From Ipomoea triloba (taxonomy: Eukaryota; Streptophyta; Magnoliopsida; Solanales; Convolvulaceae): a stretch of DNA of 64,000 nt. Of the stretch, positions 33,523-45,528 are shown piece by piece. Position 1 is the first letter of the stretch. Each line of letters opens with the position of its first letter. The notes beneath the pieces are model-generated. The model made no database searches. It was given only the letters and a program-made list of their open reading frames with translations, and was not told where the DNA came from. The translations under genes and the position numbers were made by a program. The stretch is taken from contig NC_044929.1 in NCBI RefSeq assembly GCF_003576645.1, forward strand, positions 5,977,310 through 6,041,309. The letters are read 5' to 3'.

Positions 33523-35215
33523 AAATTTTTTCGTTAAAGCTTCACTTACATTACAATTATGTACGTAACGTACACACACGAGGTATGATTCGTCAAAAAG
33601 TTTATGGTTAAGCGTTATTTTAAATTTATAATTTTAAACGAGAGTCCATAAATTCAGTGTCTAATTAATAATGTAACGTTTTAGTAGTTCTTTTTTTAAT
33701 ACTGTCAAAAAAGAACTACTAAAACGTTACATTATTAATTAGACACTGAATTTATGGACTCTCGTTTAAAATTATAAATTTAAAATAACGCTTAACCATA
33801 AACAATATTCAAAAAATAACTTTAAACGAGAGTCCATAAATTCAGTGTCTAATTAATAATGTAACGCTTTAGTAGTTCTTTTTTGAATACTGTTTAGGGT
33901 TAAGCATTATTTTAAATTTATAATTTTAAACGAGAGTCCATAAATTCAGTGTCTAATTAATAATGTAACGCTTTAGTAGTTCTTTTTTGAATACTGTTTA
34001 GGGTTAAGCATTATTTTAAATTTATAATTTTAAACGAGAGTCCATAAATTCAGTGTCTAATTAATAATGTAACGCTTTAGTAGTTCTTTTTTGAATACTG
34101 TTTAGGGTTAAGCATTATTTTAAATTTATAATTTTAAACGAGAGTCCATAAATTCAGTGTCTAATTAATAATGTAACGCTTTAGTAGTTCTTTTTTTAAT
34201 ACGGTCAAAAAAGAACTACTAAAACGTTACATTATTAATTAGACACTGAATTTATGGACTCTCGTTTAAAATTATAAATTTAAAATAACGCTTAACCATA
34301 AACAATATTCAAAAAATAACTACTAAACCGTTACATTATTAATTACACACTGAATTTATGGACTCTCGTTTAAAATTATAAATTTAAAATAATGCTTAAC
34401 CATAAACAGTATTCAAAAAAGAACTACTAAAACGTTACATTATTAATTAGACACTGAATTTATGGACTCTCGTTTAAAGTTATAAATTTAAAATAACGCT
34501 TAACCATAAATAGTATTCAAAAAAGAACTACTAAATCGTTACATTATTAATTAGACACTGAATTTATGGACTCTCGTTTAAAATTATAAATTTAAAATAA
34601 CGCTTAACCATAAACAGTATTCAAAAAAGAACTACTAAAACGTTACATTATTAATTAGACATTGAATTTATGGACTCTCGTTTAAAATTATAAATTTAAA
34701 ATAACGCTAAACCATAAACAGTATTCAAAAAAGAACTACTAAAACGTTACATTATTAATTAGACACTCAAAAAAGAACTACTAAAACGTTACATTATTAA
34801 TTAGACACTGAATTTATGGACTCTAAAACGTTACATTATTAATTAGACACTGAATTTATGGACTCTCGTTTAAAATTATAAATTTAAAATAACGCTTAAC
34901 CATAAACAATATTCAAAAAAGAACTACTAAAACGTTACATTATTAATTAGACACTGAATTTATGGACTCTCGTCTAAAATTATAAATTTAAAATAACGCT
35001 TAACCATAAACTTTTTGACGAATCATACCTTGTGTACGTTACGTACATACTTGTAATGTAAGTGAAGCTTTAAAGAAAAAATTATGGACTCTCGTTTAAA
35101 ATTATAAATTTAAAATAACGCTTAACCATAAACTTTTTGACGAATTTTAAATTTGTCAAAAAGTTTATGGTTAAGCGTTATTTTAAATGACAATTTAGTA
35201 GTCCTTTTTTGAATA
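33523..35215. repeat. Foldback array: 104-bp units in two orientations
   Basis: The core CTAATTAATAATGTAACG occurs in forward orientation at about 33661, 33849, 33953, 34057 and 34161. Its reverse complement is at 33725, 34225, 34329, 34433, 34537, 34641, 34745, 34787, 34829 and 34933. Spacing is 104 bp except two shortened 42-bp units. Orientation flips at about 33705 and 34203, each at a near-palindrome TAGTAGTTCTTTTTTT...AAAAAAGAACTACTA. The outer ends are also inverse copies (AAAGCTTCACTTACATTACA on the left, TGTAATGTAAGTGAAGCTTT on the right), followed by partial units to 35215. No coding capacity. It is a foldback-type transposon or inverted satellite. Confidence 0.88.
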
Positions 35216-35244
35216 CTGTTGACTCTATTACAATGTAGTATTAC

Positions 35245-35340
35245 GACTACACTAGGGATCAAACCGTGACCTCTCACTTGGAAAAATCACAGCTATGCCG
35301 CTTGACCACAAAGTCTTTGACAACATTTTTGTAGTTCTAA
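35245..35340 (-). mobile_element. SINE-like fragment
   Basis: On the minus strand AAAGACTTTGTGGTCAAGC resembles an A box and CACGGTTTGATCCCTAGTG a B box. It resembles the heads at 39930-40012 and 47950-48040. No poly(A) or duplication was found. Confidence 0.4.
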
Positions 35341-36265
35341 AGAATAAAGACGAGGAATGATTCACATAATGTATAACTCCCAGAGTGGCTATAGGAGGAA
35401 GGATGGTAAGACTGGGACTAATGTAGATCAATATTTGTATATTGTAAATCATGATTTACATTGCAATACTAGTCTTATATATGTGAGTTCAAATAAATAC
35501 AATCCAGCCTTCAACTACCATCTAGTGTGATGACATCTCAATTACCATTCTAATTGGGCGGTGGGAGTTAGATTCTTAGAGCTGAAAATGTTTGAGAAAA
35601 TATATATCAAATACTACATTGTAAAGTATAAAAGTTCTCAAAATTGATACTTATTCCTTGTTTGCAAAAGGCGAAATTCCCAACATTCCCTCATCCCAAT
35701 GAAATACAATCTAGTTCTCAGCAAAATTGATACTTATTCCTTGCTTGCAAAGGTGAAATTTCAACACCCCAAGAATCCCCATACCCCGGCCCGACAGGAT
35801 GATGGAGGCGTAAATCACAGTAACTTAGCAGTCTCTTAGGTGGGAGGACTAGTGCCTAGTGCATGTCCACAAAGAGCCCACCGCATTGACCTGGGTGTAA
35901 CTACCACATTACGACTGTCGGGGCTCGATCTTGTGTATAATAAATTGTCTTTGATTACAGGATTATCCCTCCCAACACATGCTGACTTACTCTAATACAA
36001 ATTTTCAAATGAACCGTTAATTACCAGACCAAAAGTTGTAGTAAGTTGTAAATGTACACATTTATTTCCTCATACCTACCTATATAGTTACTAGCTTAGC
36101 ACTACATTTAAATGATAAGATGTTAGACTTAACCATGTGTACCTCCACCAAACTTAAATAAATAAATACAATTCATTGATTAACATCACAAGGCTAATTT
36201 CATTAAAAAAAAAAAAAAAACTAACCAATTAAAGGTAAGGTCACTAGACACTAGCTATGACAACA

Positions 36266-36308
<43 letters not shown>

Positions 36309-38113
36309 GGCAAGAATATGGGAATAATTCTTGGCATAAAGTGACATATGTACTTGCTCTACTTTTGCAGTAATCTATAATCAACACTTTAATACTTTTA
36401 GTTTTGAGTACATTATAATTTTTAATAAAATTAATGCACCAATATAATTACAATTATTTATGTATCAGTACCAATTTAACTACAAACTAATTACAAAAAT
36501 TACCGCCGTTTATTATTATATATTTATATTATATAAACATAAATTATATATACCGCAAATGAGGACTAAATTATTTTCAATTCTTCTTAATTATTAATTA
36601 GCATTTGGTTAAGAGGTCATTGGGTGGAATATAATACTCCTTTAACTTATAAAGTTGAATAGTGATAACATGAAAAATTGAGAAGGTTCCAGGGTGTTTT
36701 AGGAACTTGTTTTTTCATATATAATTTTTTTGTCCGGAACGAAGTGTCCTGAGTATACTTTAATTATATGAGACACCTTTAAGTTTTGATTAATCCTCAT
36801 TCGCACCAGACCGACATAATTAAGGGGCAAAGTGTTAATGAGATTCACTTTTCTATATAATTTTAGGTTGGCTTTCAGTGCACCTAAAATTTAATTGATA
36901 AAAATAATAATATTTTTGAGAATCTTGTTTGGTATAGGCTTTTTCACCCTTTAATTTAGCTCTCAATATTCTCCACCACAGAATCTCTCAGATTAAGATT
37001 ATAAATATTGACTATATTAGAAAATGTAGGTTAATCATACAAGCTAAGGTATATAAATTGTACAAGTCAAATGGATAAAACTATGCTTTGCATTTGCGCC
37101 CACTGGATCACATGTTGCACACGTGAAGACAAGTGGCAGGGATTGTGAGATTTTAGAAGCATGTTTTTCGGTATCCACTTAACAAATACCTCTCTAGTCT
37201 CTACTATCATTTTTAATTGCTACATATACTATTTATATATCTTTTCTAGAAATTTTGAAATGAAAAATAATGTTACATTTTGCTCCAAATTTTTCTTTAA
37301 TACTTTTTTGGTGATATGGCTTATAATTATTAGTTGCCTATGAATTATGTGATCCCACTATTAGTTAAAAAGAATGTTAGTTGGTCCATTAGAAAATGTC
37401 ATGTGATCATGCACTTGTCACTATTTCAAAAGTTATAGCTAGTAGAGATGCGGCATAACAATCAGAACCACATTTCGATATCAAGATGCTGAATTTGACC
37501 CTCAAAACTTATGATACTATTAGTGGGTTTCCCTCAAAAGGATGCAGAATTCTCTTTGTTTGTGAGAAACAAAAAGGTTTCTCTTTGTTTGTGAAAGAAA
37601 CTCACAAGACTCGAAATATGTACAAAATATTACAGAGTATTTAATTAATGGACGTGTGAGATTAATTCTCATTTTTACAAGGGGATTGTTTGTTTTACAA
37701 GCTTTGATAGTTGACGACAAGCCAACACAATCGGTATGGAAAAAGGAATGTGAAATCCTTTACAAATTATTGTAAAAGGGTAGTTATAGGTCATTCGATT
37801 TCAATTTTGGTGCTCAGACTAAATTATGAAGCAATCCCGGCCCGTCAAATCATGGGTTATTAGTTACAAATTGATTGACTCCACAATTAGTAAAGTAATC
37901 TCCTAACTGACATGATCTCTCTCAATCTAGAACAAATATCTCAATTGCACCTTCCATAAATGTGAAAATACGCTCTCAACAACCTCGAACTGAAGTGGGC
38001 CTAGGCCAACAACCTGGACCAAGTCCAACCACCTTGATTGGAATGAGTCCGAGCACTAGCTCTCTTGTATCCAATCCATAAGGAAACTTTTCTCTTGAAC
38101 ATGATCCTCAATA
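35341..38113. other. Intergenic, no gene recognised
   Basis: AT-rich. It holds an AAT microsatellite at 36265-36308, a poly(A) at about 36205-36221, and a SINE-like GGGGCTCGATCTTG near 35920. Small ORFs (for example 37161-37343) have no domains. Confidence 0.5.
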
Positions 38114-38122
38114 GAAGGAGAG

Positions 38123-38962
38123 CAATAATTATACCATAGAGGGAAAAGGTCAAAGTAATACATGCTCAAACTTTATCTAAGAAGTCAATTAGGCCCTCAA
38201 ACTTTTGAAAGTTACAATTAGACACATTAACATATTAGTTTAGTTTAGTGCATCAAAACCTAAAACCTAATAGTGACCGACAATAGCAGATCAATAATGC
38301 CTCGGCGGAACTCCAGCAACATTTTGATAAGCGTGACCTTTTCCAGCGACCAAATCGATCGCCATCTCTACTTGATGGAGACGACAACTAGTTTGGTCGC
38401 CATCTCCAACGACGGAGAAGGCAGCTGGTTTGTTTGCCATCTCCAATGACGGAGAAGGTGAACGGTTTGGTCGCCGTCTCCGTCGTTTGGTCGCAGGAAA
38501 AGGTTACGCTTGTTGAAATGTTGTCGGAGCTCTGTCAGTGCATTATTGACTTACTATTGCAAGTCACTATTAGGTTTTAAGCTTTGATGCCCTAAATTAA
38601 TATGTTAACGTGTCTAATTGCAACTTTCAAAAATTCAAGGATATTAACTTCTTATATAAAAAAAAATTGAGAGTGTATTTGACCATTTTTCCTACAATAG
38701 ACTATAGTTTACTTTGTAAGATGGACCATTATTAACATAAAGTACATTTTTAATATAATAAAAGATACTCCGTATATTTTTAATACACCGAATGATTATT
38801 TTTTTAAAGGTTCATTATTTGTAACTTAAAAGTTTATTATTTGGTATATTACGAAACAATGAACCTTTAGTAAATAAATAATAAATTTTCAGTATATTAA
38901 AAGTGAACATTTATTTATTATCTACGTTCCAATATGGATCATATTCTATAGTATAATTTGCC
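38123..38962. mobile_element. Microrepeat-filled element D, interrupted by a Mutator-like element
   Basis: The left end CAATAATTATACCATAGA and the complement of the right end GGCAAATTATACTATAGA are inverse copies. The flanks GAAGGAGAG/GAGGGAGAG (38114-38122 and 38963-38971) match at eight of nine. A 552-bp Mutator-like element sits 18 bp inside the left end. Both arms contain AAGTACATTTTTAATATA-like units, as in element C. Confidence 0.65.
38141..38692. mobile_element. Mutator-like foldback MITE with ~200-bp inverted ends
   Basis: Flanked by TACCATAGA/TACAATAGA (38132-38140 and 38693-38701, eight of nine match). The arms are inverse copies from GGGAAAAGGTCAAAG inward, sharing TTTTGAAAGTTACAATTAGA and AAAACCTAATAGTGAC. 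The centre is richer in GC, with repeated GGTTTGGTCGCC and TCTCCAACGACGG pieces. No ORF. Confidence 0.85.
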
Positions 38963-38971
38963 GAGGGAGAG

Positions 38972-39789
38972 AGGAATTACCGAATTAATGACAAAGTCAA
39001 ATTCCTCATTTTGGAGCAAAGAAATTAATCTAAAACAAAAGAAAAAATTATCACCACATCTTCCGAATCAAATTTAGAAGCATCTAAAAATAACAAAATT
39101 TTGATAGTTTTTGATAAATTTTATAATTTAACTCTTTCCTATTAGTAGGTGGGCCGCAGAATATTTGCGCATAAATCAAGTTAATGCCCTCTGCTCATAT
39201 GTCACGTATGCACATTGCATCAGCATTTAAATGTATTACGTCCAAGTGTTAATGAATGATTTCACTTTAAAATGATAATAGTTTGTTGCGTCGCGATTTG
39301 AAGAGTTGAGTTCGACATTCTGCTATTGAAATATGGTGTTGAGTCGTTGACTATTATGTAAGTATAAAGAAATAAGTTGCATCTTCTTAACTAGCTTTAT
39401 CATTTGGCTTAGTGCTAAATGCATCTTGACAATTGGTATAAGAAGAGATCATGAGTTTGAAGTTGAGGATGACAAGTGCTAGGACAGGATTGTTGAACAA
39501 GGGCTGGGAAGGGATTGATAGGCAGCAGTTAGGAGAGCCGCAGTGACAGATTTTTGTATAAAGAATAAAATTACGTTTTCGCTATTAATTAATAACTTTT
39601 AGGGTAATGATAAATGTTTGGTCCTGACACATTTAATGTGCACTAACCTCTAGGCATGGCATTACGCTTAGATGATAATATTAGAAAGTGAACATTTTAG
39701 TATATGTAGTACAAACACTTTGTGAGGCCTTCGTCTTAATACCAAACGTATTTAGTCGCATCATATATTTAGTATTGACGAACTGGCTA
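38972..39789. other. Intergenic, no gene recognised
   Basis: AT-rich sequence with no ORF or repeat I could identify. Confidence 0.5.
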
Positions 39790-39929
39790 TGATACCACTT
39801 GTTAGGATCAAGTGTTTACTGTTACACTAAAAGTTATAGTTCACATAAAAAAAAAAGCACAATGAGTACTATTGACTCTGTTCATAGCTTCTTTTACAAC
39901 CAAATAAAACACAAAGAGTCAATATCACA

Positions 39930-40012
39930 TTCTCTGAGGTTCAAACCCACCCCCTCCCATGTAGGAGTGCAATCAAGTGTCACTAGATTACAAGATCTTT
40001 GGCATTAAGTAG
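39930..40012 (-). mobile_element. SINE head fragment
   Basis: On the minus strand CCAAAGATCTTGTAATCTAG, TGCACTCCTACATGGGAGGG and GGGTTTGAACC match 47950-48040 base for base over much of the length. The boxes resemble a tRNA promoter. Confidence 0.5.
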
Positions 40013-40019
40013 CATATTA

Positions 40020-41440
40020 ATTACTAAGAAAAATAGTAATTTTCGTCTATCAATTTGGTTATGATTTTACATAATGTGAAGGCATTTCCTGACTGCTCCC
40101 AAGTCCCATCATCCGAATTAAGGTCCACACCAGCGTACGACAGTTCCTTGTGGGCTTTGTTTCCTAATTGCCTCATATTCTGTTGCATATTCTCCAGCTA
40201 CTGTTTCTATATGTTTCCATGAAATTTGTAGTTGTGAATGTACGTTGCCCATATGTTCTCACATGGGCACTATGGTCCTCATCTTGAATGGCTACCCTTT
40301 TTTACAATTGAGATCGAAACTGTCTTGTCAAATCAATCATTTGCATTTGGGATCAAAACTTTATAGTACATTGATATTGACTGGATTACTAGATCATAGT
40401 AATAACCTCTCGCGATATATATTTGTTTTGATTTATGAAAAAACTTACACTTTTTATTTAAAGGCCGGAATGTTTTGAGTGAAGTTCGTATTCGAGTCCT
40501 AGCTAACAAAGTACTAATTGTTATATTATCAGTGTTCATCTTGCATTGTGGATCCTAATTTAAAAATTGTGTATACAATTCTTATGTTATGTACTTGTAA
40601 ATAAATTGAAGATAAATAACATGTTAACTACAAACACATAAATTGTAAATACATGTACAAAATATAATAACTATAGACATATATTATGTTAACAATATAT
40701 TATTTGTCTGGGTTAACATATTTTGTACTTGTAGTTAACAATTTATGTATTTGTAATTAACATGTTATGTGTCTTTAATTTATTTATAAGCATTAACTGA
40801 AGGTACAGAATATGTCGACTACAATCTCTCCACTATTTTCTAGCTAGGTATTTAAAAAATAAAAATCCTTTTGTATTTTTTGTTTTTTTTTTTTTGAAAT
40901 ACTTATCATTCTTTACAAGGTAATATTTGTTCTATACTTCTCAAAAAAATTTAGCACAAAGAATCAATACTCCCATTATAAAGGTTCGGTCGAATTCGAT
41001 CATGTGACCACTATTTGGAACGGTAACAAAATTTAACCATATTAAATAATGGACTGTATTCAAAAAAATAATAATAATAATGGACTGAGTACATGACCAT
41101 GTAGGCTATTAAAAACTATAACAAAATAAGTTCAAAATTAAATAAATTAATTCCGTAATTTTAAAATAAAATCTTCAATTCAAAAAGTTACAAAACTCGT
41201 TCAAAATAATACTAGCCTCTAAGTTTAGACGAGATAAATTCACCACACAAATAAATGAATGTTAGTCGAATTTCTGTCAATTTCGATGCCAATGTTTGAT
41301 TATGTAAATTGTAATTGCTAGTGCACTAAAGTATTTATACTTCCACGTGCATTTATAGGAAAAGTTCTTTGCCTTTCTTACTATGTGGATTGACCCCAAA
41401 AATAGAATCCAAATCTTGTGCTGGCAAAACACTAGAAGGT
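40020..41440. other. Intergenic; one unexplained coding-like stretch
   Basis: The minus strand at about 40075-40205 reads LENMQQNMRQLGNKAHKELS and then YAGVDLNSDDGTWEQSGNAF without a stop. I do not recognise it; it could be an exon remnant. 40560-40760 has mirrored TAATTAACATGTTATG/ATTTATGTATTTGTA stretches forming a weak foldback. 41041-41350 holds nothing clear. Confidence 0.35.
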
Positions 41441-41451
41441 ACGTATATAGG

Positions 41452-41758
41452 ACTAATTCAGCTAAAATAGTTAGTCTATCAGTTAATTTTGACTTGTTTG
41501 ACCACTATTAGCTGTTTGACTTGGTTAAATAATCAATATGAGTGTTTGATTAATTAATTTTTTGTAACAGCTTATTGCTCCAAAATACTAAAATTCAAAA
41601 AGCTGTTCAAACAGTTTTTTCGATAAGTTTTTTGAAAAAATCATTTTGTATATATCGGTTATCAGCTAACAACTAATTCACTAAACATTTTTCTACAATT
41701 ATCAATTGGTCAAACTCACTAACCCAATCAGCTAACAGCTCTTTATCAAACGCTCCCC
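41452..41758. mobile_element. Tourist-like MITE, left end degraded
   Basis: The right end TTTATCAAACGCTCCCC|TTA has the family terminus. CAATCAGCTAACAGCTC is mirrored on the left by CTAAAATAGTTAGTC-type sequence. Similar CAGCTAAT/GCCAAT ends occur at 54106-54889. The left boundary is uncertain. Confidence 0.45.
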
Positions 41759-42697
41759 TTAATAAATGAAAAATGAAACTAAAGTTACTTTGTTCCATCA
41801 AGGTGGTCTCATATATAATCTGTCAATTTATGAAGGACCAATGGATGGATAAAGGAGAAACATTGAAGAGGCAAACAACTCATCTCACACATGAAGTTTG
41901 GATGCCAAAAGGCTTACATAAATGTCTTTTACTTGTGCTTTTCCCTAACTACAGTCACAAAAGTAGGACATGCTGAAAGTTACATAGGACCACAAAATGG
42001 CTTTTAGTTCAGTGCTAGCTAGGCAGTCAATGATCACTTGGCTGAATTTTTATTTTTATTTTTGACTTTTCAAACCTCTAAAGAAAGTTCGATTGTCATG
42101 GCTTATTTAGGTCTTATTTTTTAAGGTTCTTAATTCATTCAATGTTTCAGAAAAAAAAATCATTCAATTTAATTTTTATCTTATTTGGTTGGTAAAAATG
42201 CAAAATGCTAAAAACATTATAGTCCAATGGTATAGGTTTGAAATTCTCACGAGATTAATTTTAATATATGTAAAAAAAAAAAAGGGTAATAAATTATGTT
42301 TTATTGCTATTAGATTGAATTTTTGATGTTGTAGTACCGTAGTAATGTATACACAAAATAAAATTTAGAAAAAAAAAATGCAAAAGTTGATTGCTACTAG
42401 CGGGGGCTAGAGATTTCTATTTGATGTCTTGGTTTTTTCTTAAAGCTTAATAGTGACATGACTTCTTTTTCCTTATCCAACTTTATATATACGAGCATTT
42501 GAATTTATCCCAAAGTTGAAAACAAAATTCTAAGAAATATTCTTTTTAGTTTCTTTATTTCTTCAATGGTTCATTAATTTTTAGGGACAAGTAATTCCCC
42601 GGTTTCCTGTAATTACTAATTATAACATACTCTCTCAATAGATTTTTCTTTGTCCTTGATTATTATTATATGTTTTTTTTTTTTTTTTTTTTTTTAN

Positions 42698-43243
42698 NNN
42701 NNNNNNNNNNNNNNNNNNNNNNNNNNNNNNNNNNNNNNNNNNNNNNNNNNNNNNNNNNNNNNNNNNNNNNNNNNNNNNNNNNNNNNNNNNNNNNNNNNNN
42801 NNNNNNNNNNNNNNNNNNNNNNNNNNNNNNNNNNNNNNNNNNNNNNNNNNNNNNNNNNNNNNNNNNNNNNNNNNNNNNNNNNNNNNNNNNNNNNNNNNNN
42901 NNNNNNNNNNNNNNNNNNNNNNNNNNNNNNNNNNNNNNNNNNNNNNNNNNNNNNNNNNNNNNNNNNNNNNNNNNNNNNNNNNNNNNNNNNNNNNNNNNNN
43001 NNNNNNNNNNNNNNNNNNNNNNNNNNNNNNNNNNNNNNNNNNNNNNNNNNNNNNNNNNNNNNNNNNNNNNNNNNNNNNNNNNNNNNNNNNNNNNNNNNNN
43101 NNNNNNNNNNNNNNNNNNNNNNNNNNNNNNNNNNNNNNNNNNNNNNNNNNNNNNNNNNNNNNNNNNNNNNNNNNNNNNNNNNNNNNNNNNNNNNNNNNNN
43201 NNNNNNNNNNNNNNNNNNNNNNNNNNNNNNNNNNNNNNNNNNN
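42698..43243. other. Assembly gap (N) between poly-T tracts
   Basis: 546 N lie between about 25 T on the left and 80 T on the right (43244-43323). The predicted poly-Phe/poly-Lys frames across it are artefacts. Confidence 0.98.
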
Positions 43244-43323
<80 letters not shown>

Positions 43324-43325
<2 letters not shown>

Positions 43326-44459
43326 CATAGAGTCAGAAGATGATTAGTGTCTTCTATGGGTAGTATCATCCTGCTTCTTGTTGTATTTAAGAAATCTTGT
43401 GGACTGTACTTTTTAAGTAGCAATGCCATCTTGTGTTTCGATTCTTAATTGTTTGATGTGGAGTAGTAGCTAGCTACAACAAGTGTTGTGGTAGGCCTTT
43501 GAAATATGATATCTTTCTTGTCGAGCCTTATTAAGTCAAATTCATGACTTCTCAAGTCCCAAAACAAGGATTTTGTTGTAATGTAGGCAAACTCCTTGTA
43601 CAGTATCTTTCTTGTCGTCAACTTTGATTTTGAGCTCTCGTTGGATGTTGATCACGAGGGGTATGAGAACAAGTCTATAGAGGGGAGGAGGTTGAATAGA
43701 TCGACTTGTTATGTTTTAATTTTCCAAAACTTAAGTGAATCCAAGAAATTTGATTTCACAAATAAGAGGTTTAATCTTTAATGCACATCGAAAATATTTT
43801 GTTACCCCTATTTAATATGGCATGAGTTTGATCTTTTTAAATGATTAGGTTTGGTTGATTAATGCTGGAAAATAAAAAGCTTTAATGTAAATAGAGAGAA
43901 AGATTTGTATAGTGATTCAATTAAATCCAACCTACTTCACTCTTCATCTTTAACTCCTGGGAGGATTACATACACTATGCTCTTAGTACAATATAGAGCA
44001 CTTAAGCCTTGATTACTAAGTCGACCTCAAGTCTCGTGTTTTTCATAAGACAGCTATTGCTACTCTGCCTCTTTCTACTTTCCTAAGTAGATGATAAGTT
44101 GGTTTGAACAACAAAGTAGTTTGAATCTCTAACTGTTGACTTGGCTTCAGTTCTTCGTTGCATTGCCAAAGCCTTGCTCTTGATGTAGAAATTGAGCTTT
44201 GAGTTTCTCTCTCACCGATCAAAAAGCTTGATTTCTTTAATGCTTGTTTGCACAATTGTGAATTTTCTCAAAATCCCAGCAGCTCATTCAGATTTGAATA
44301 GATGCATTTTTAGAACCATTTGAATTTATCCGTTGGAGGGAAACAAATTCAAATTGTCTTTTTATCCTTCGTGCAATGACCAATGGGTTTTAGGTTTGTT
44401 ACTTTTGCCATATTTCTAGCCATTACGTGCATTGCTTTTTGCTCCTAATGCTTTGCTTT
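43324..44459. other. Intergenic, no gene recognised
   Basis: Several small ORFs but no domain. Base composition resembles decayed retroelement sequence (GTAATGTAGGCAAACTCCTTG near 43580), without terminal repeats. Confidence 0.4.
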
Positions 44460-44474
44460 CTAAACTACACTCTT

Positions 44475-44673
44475 GCCCGTAAGGGCAGCCTGAGTGGCAA
44501 GACCAAGACGCTCGCGGCCGTGAGGTCCTGAGTTCGAAACCGTCTGCCACCCGGGTTTGAGCCGGTCAGCTATGGGCAACCTAGGCTGGTTAACCTCCTT
44601 GTGGTCCTTTGCCGGCTAGGATCACAGGGCGAGGGTTTACTCACATACTTGGAAGGGGTTTGCCTCGATAAAC
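44475..44673 (+). mobile_element. SINE with 15-bp target duplication
   Basis: Exact direct repeats CTAAACTACACTCTT flank it (44460-44474 and 44674-44688). Its head has an A-box-like GCCTGAGTGGCAAGACC and a B box GAGTTCGAAACC, so it is tRNA-derived. The body includes TTTGCCGGCTAGGATCACAG, related to the SINE at 15476. It ends without a poly(A) tail. Confidence 0.85.
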
Positions 44674-44746
44674 CTAAACTACACTCTTTGTCTTGGCCAT
44701 TTGTGGAAATCCTTCTTGGGATGTCCACCTAAGACTTTGAAACCTT

Positions 44747-44856
44747 GGTAACATTCTTCTTCCTTGACATGACTTTTTGAGGTTGATCAATATTTCGTGT
44801 CGGTAACATTCTTCTTCCTTGACATGACTTTTTGAGGTTGATCAATATTTCGTGTC
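44747..44856. repeat. Perfect 55-bp tandem duplication
   Basis: GGTAACATTCTTCTTCCTTG and its continuation TTGATCAATATTTCGTGTC occur twice without a visible mismatch. Confidence 0.92.
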
Positions 44857-44989
44857 ATAACTCAACAACCTTTCTGACTTGAATTTTACCAAAAATTTAA
44901 TCCTATAATGTTTTGGAAATAACTAAATATTCAATTAGTTTTACTTTCCAGTCCCTTAACTTTTCGGATGAGGTTGGCCCTTTCACTTT

Positions 44990-45125
44990 TCGACCATTAA
45001 CCTTTCGGTCTTCAAGTCTTCAACTCTTCAACTTTCAGCTTTCCGGTCTTCAACTCTTCAACTCTTTGATCTTTAGCTTTATGGTCTTCAAGTCTTCAAC
45101 TTCTTGAAATTCAGCTTTCTAGATC
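44990..45125. repeat. CTTCAACTCTTCAACTTT minisatellite
   Basis: Diverged units of about 40 bp containing GGTCTTCAA(C/G)TCTTCAAC and TTTCAGCTTT repeat three times or more. A weak Leu/Phe/Ser ORF simply follows the repeat. Confidence 0.7.
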
Positions 45126-45314
45126 TTGACTTTTCGAATATTGGCCTTCCGGTGATTACTGTTTACAACCTTCCGAAACAAACTATCCTGACTTTGCATG
45201 ACTATCAATAAAAGTCTAGGGTAAACGCTATCTCATGTTTGATTGTTATTGAGGAAATTGATCAATTTTTGTCCATGGCCAACTATATATTGTTCATCTA
45301 GAGTTAGAAATCTC

Positions 45315-45480
45315 AAGGGCTTGTTTACTAACAAGAAATTTTCTCCAATTTTCTAGAAATTTAGAAAATTGGAGAACAGAAAATAGAAAATATATTTACT
45401 AGCACAGTTTTCCATTTTGAAAATAGGAAACAATTTCACAGTTTTTTAGAAAACTGAAACACTATTAAAAACTGTTTTCT
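45315..45480. mobile_element. Possible Tourist-like fragment, right end missing
   Basis: AGGGCTTGTTTACTAAC starts a stretch rich in mirrored TTTTCTAGAAATTTAGAAAA. It runs into element E and no right terminus was seen. Confidence 0.3.
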
Positions 45481-45528
45481 AAATGGAAAACAGAATCATC
45501 TATTATCTATTAGACCATATGTCACTAT

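Noticed and set aside
33523..35215. CRISPR-like regular spacing of a repeat
   Set aside because: The sequence between cores is itself repeated rather than unique, the units switch orientation, and the genome is a plant's.
42650..43347. Long poly-Phe and poly-Lys reading frames
   Set aside because: They run through the N gap and homopolymer T; no biological coding.
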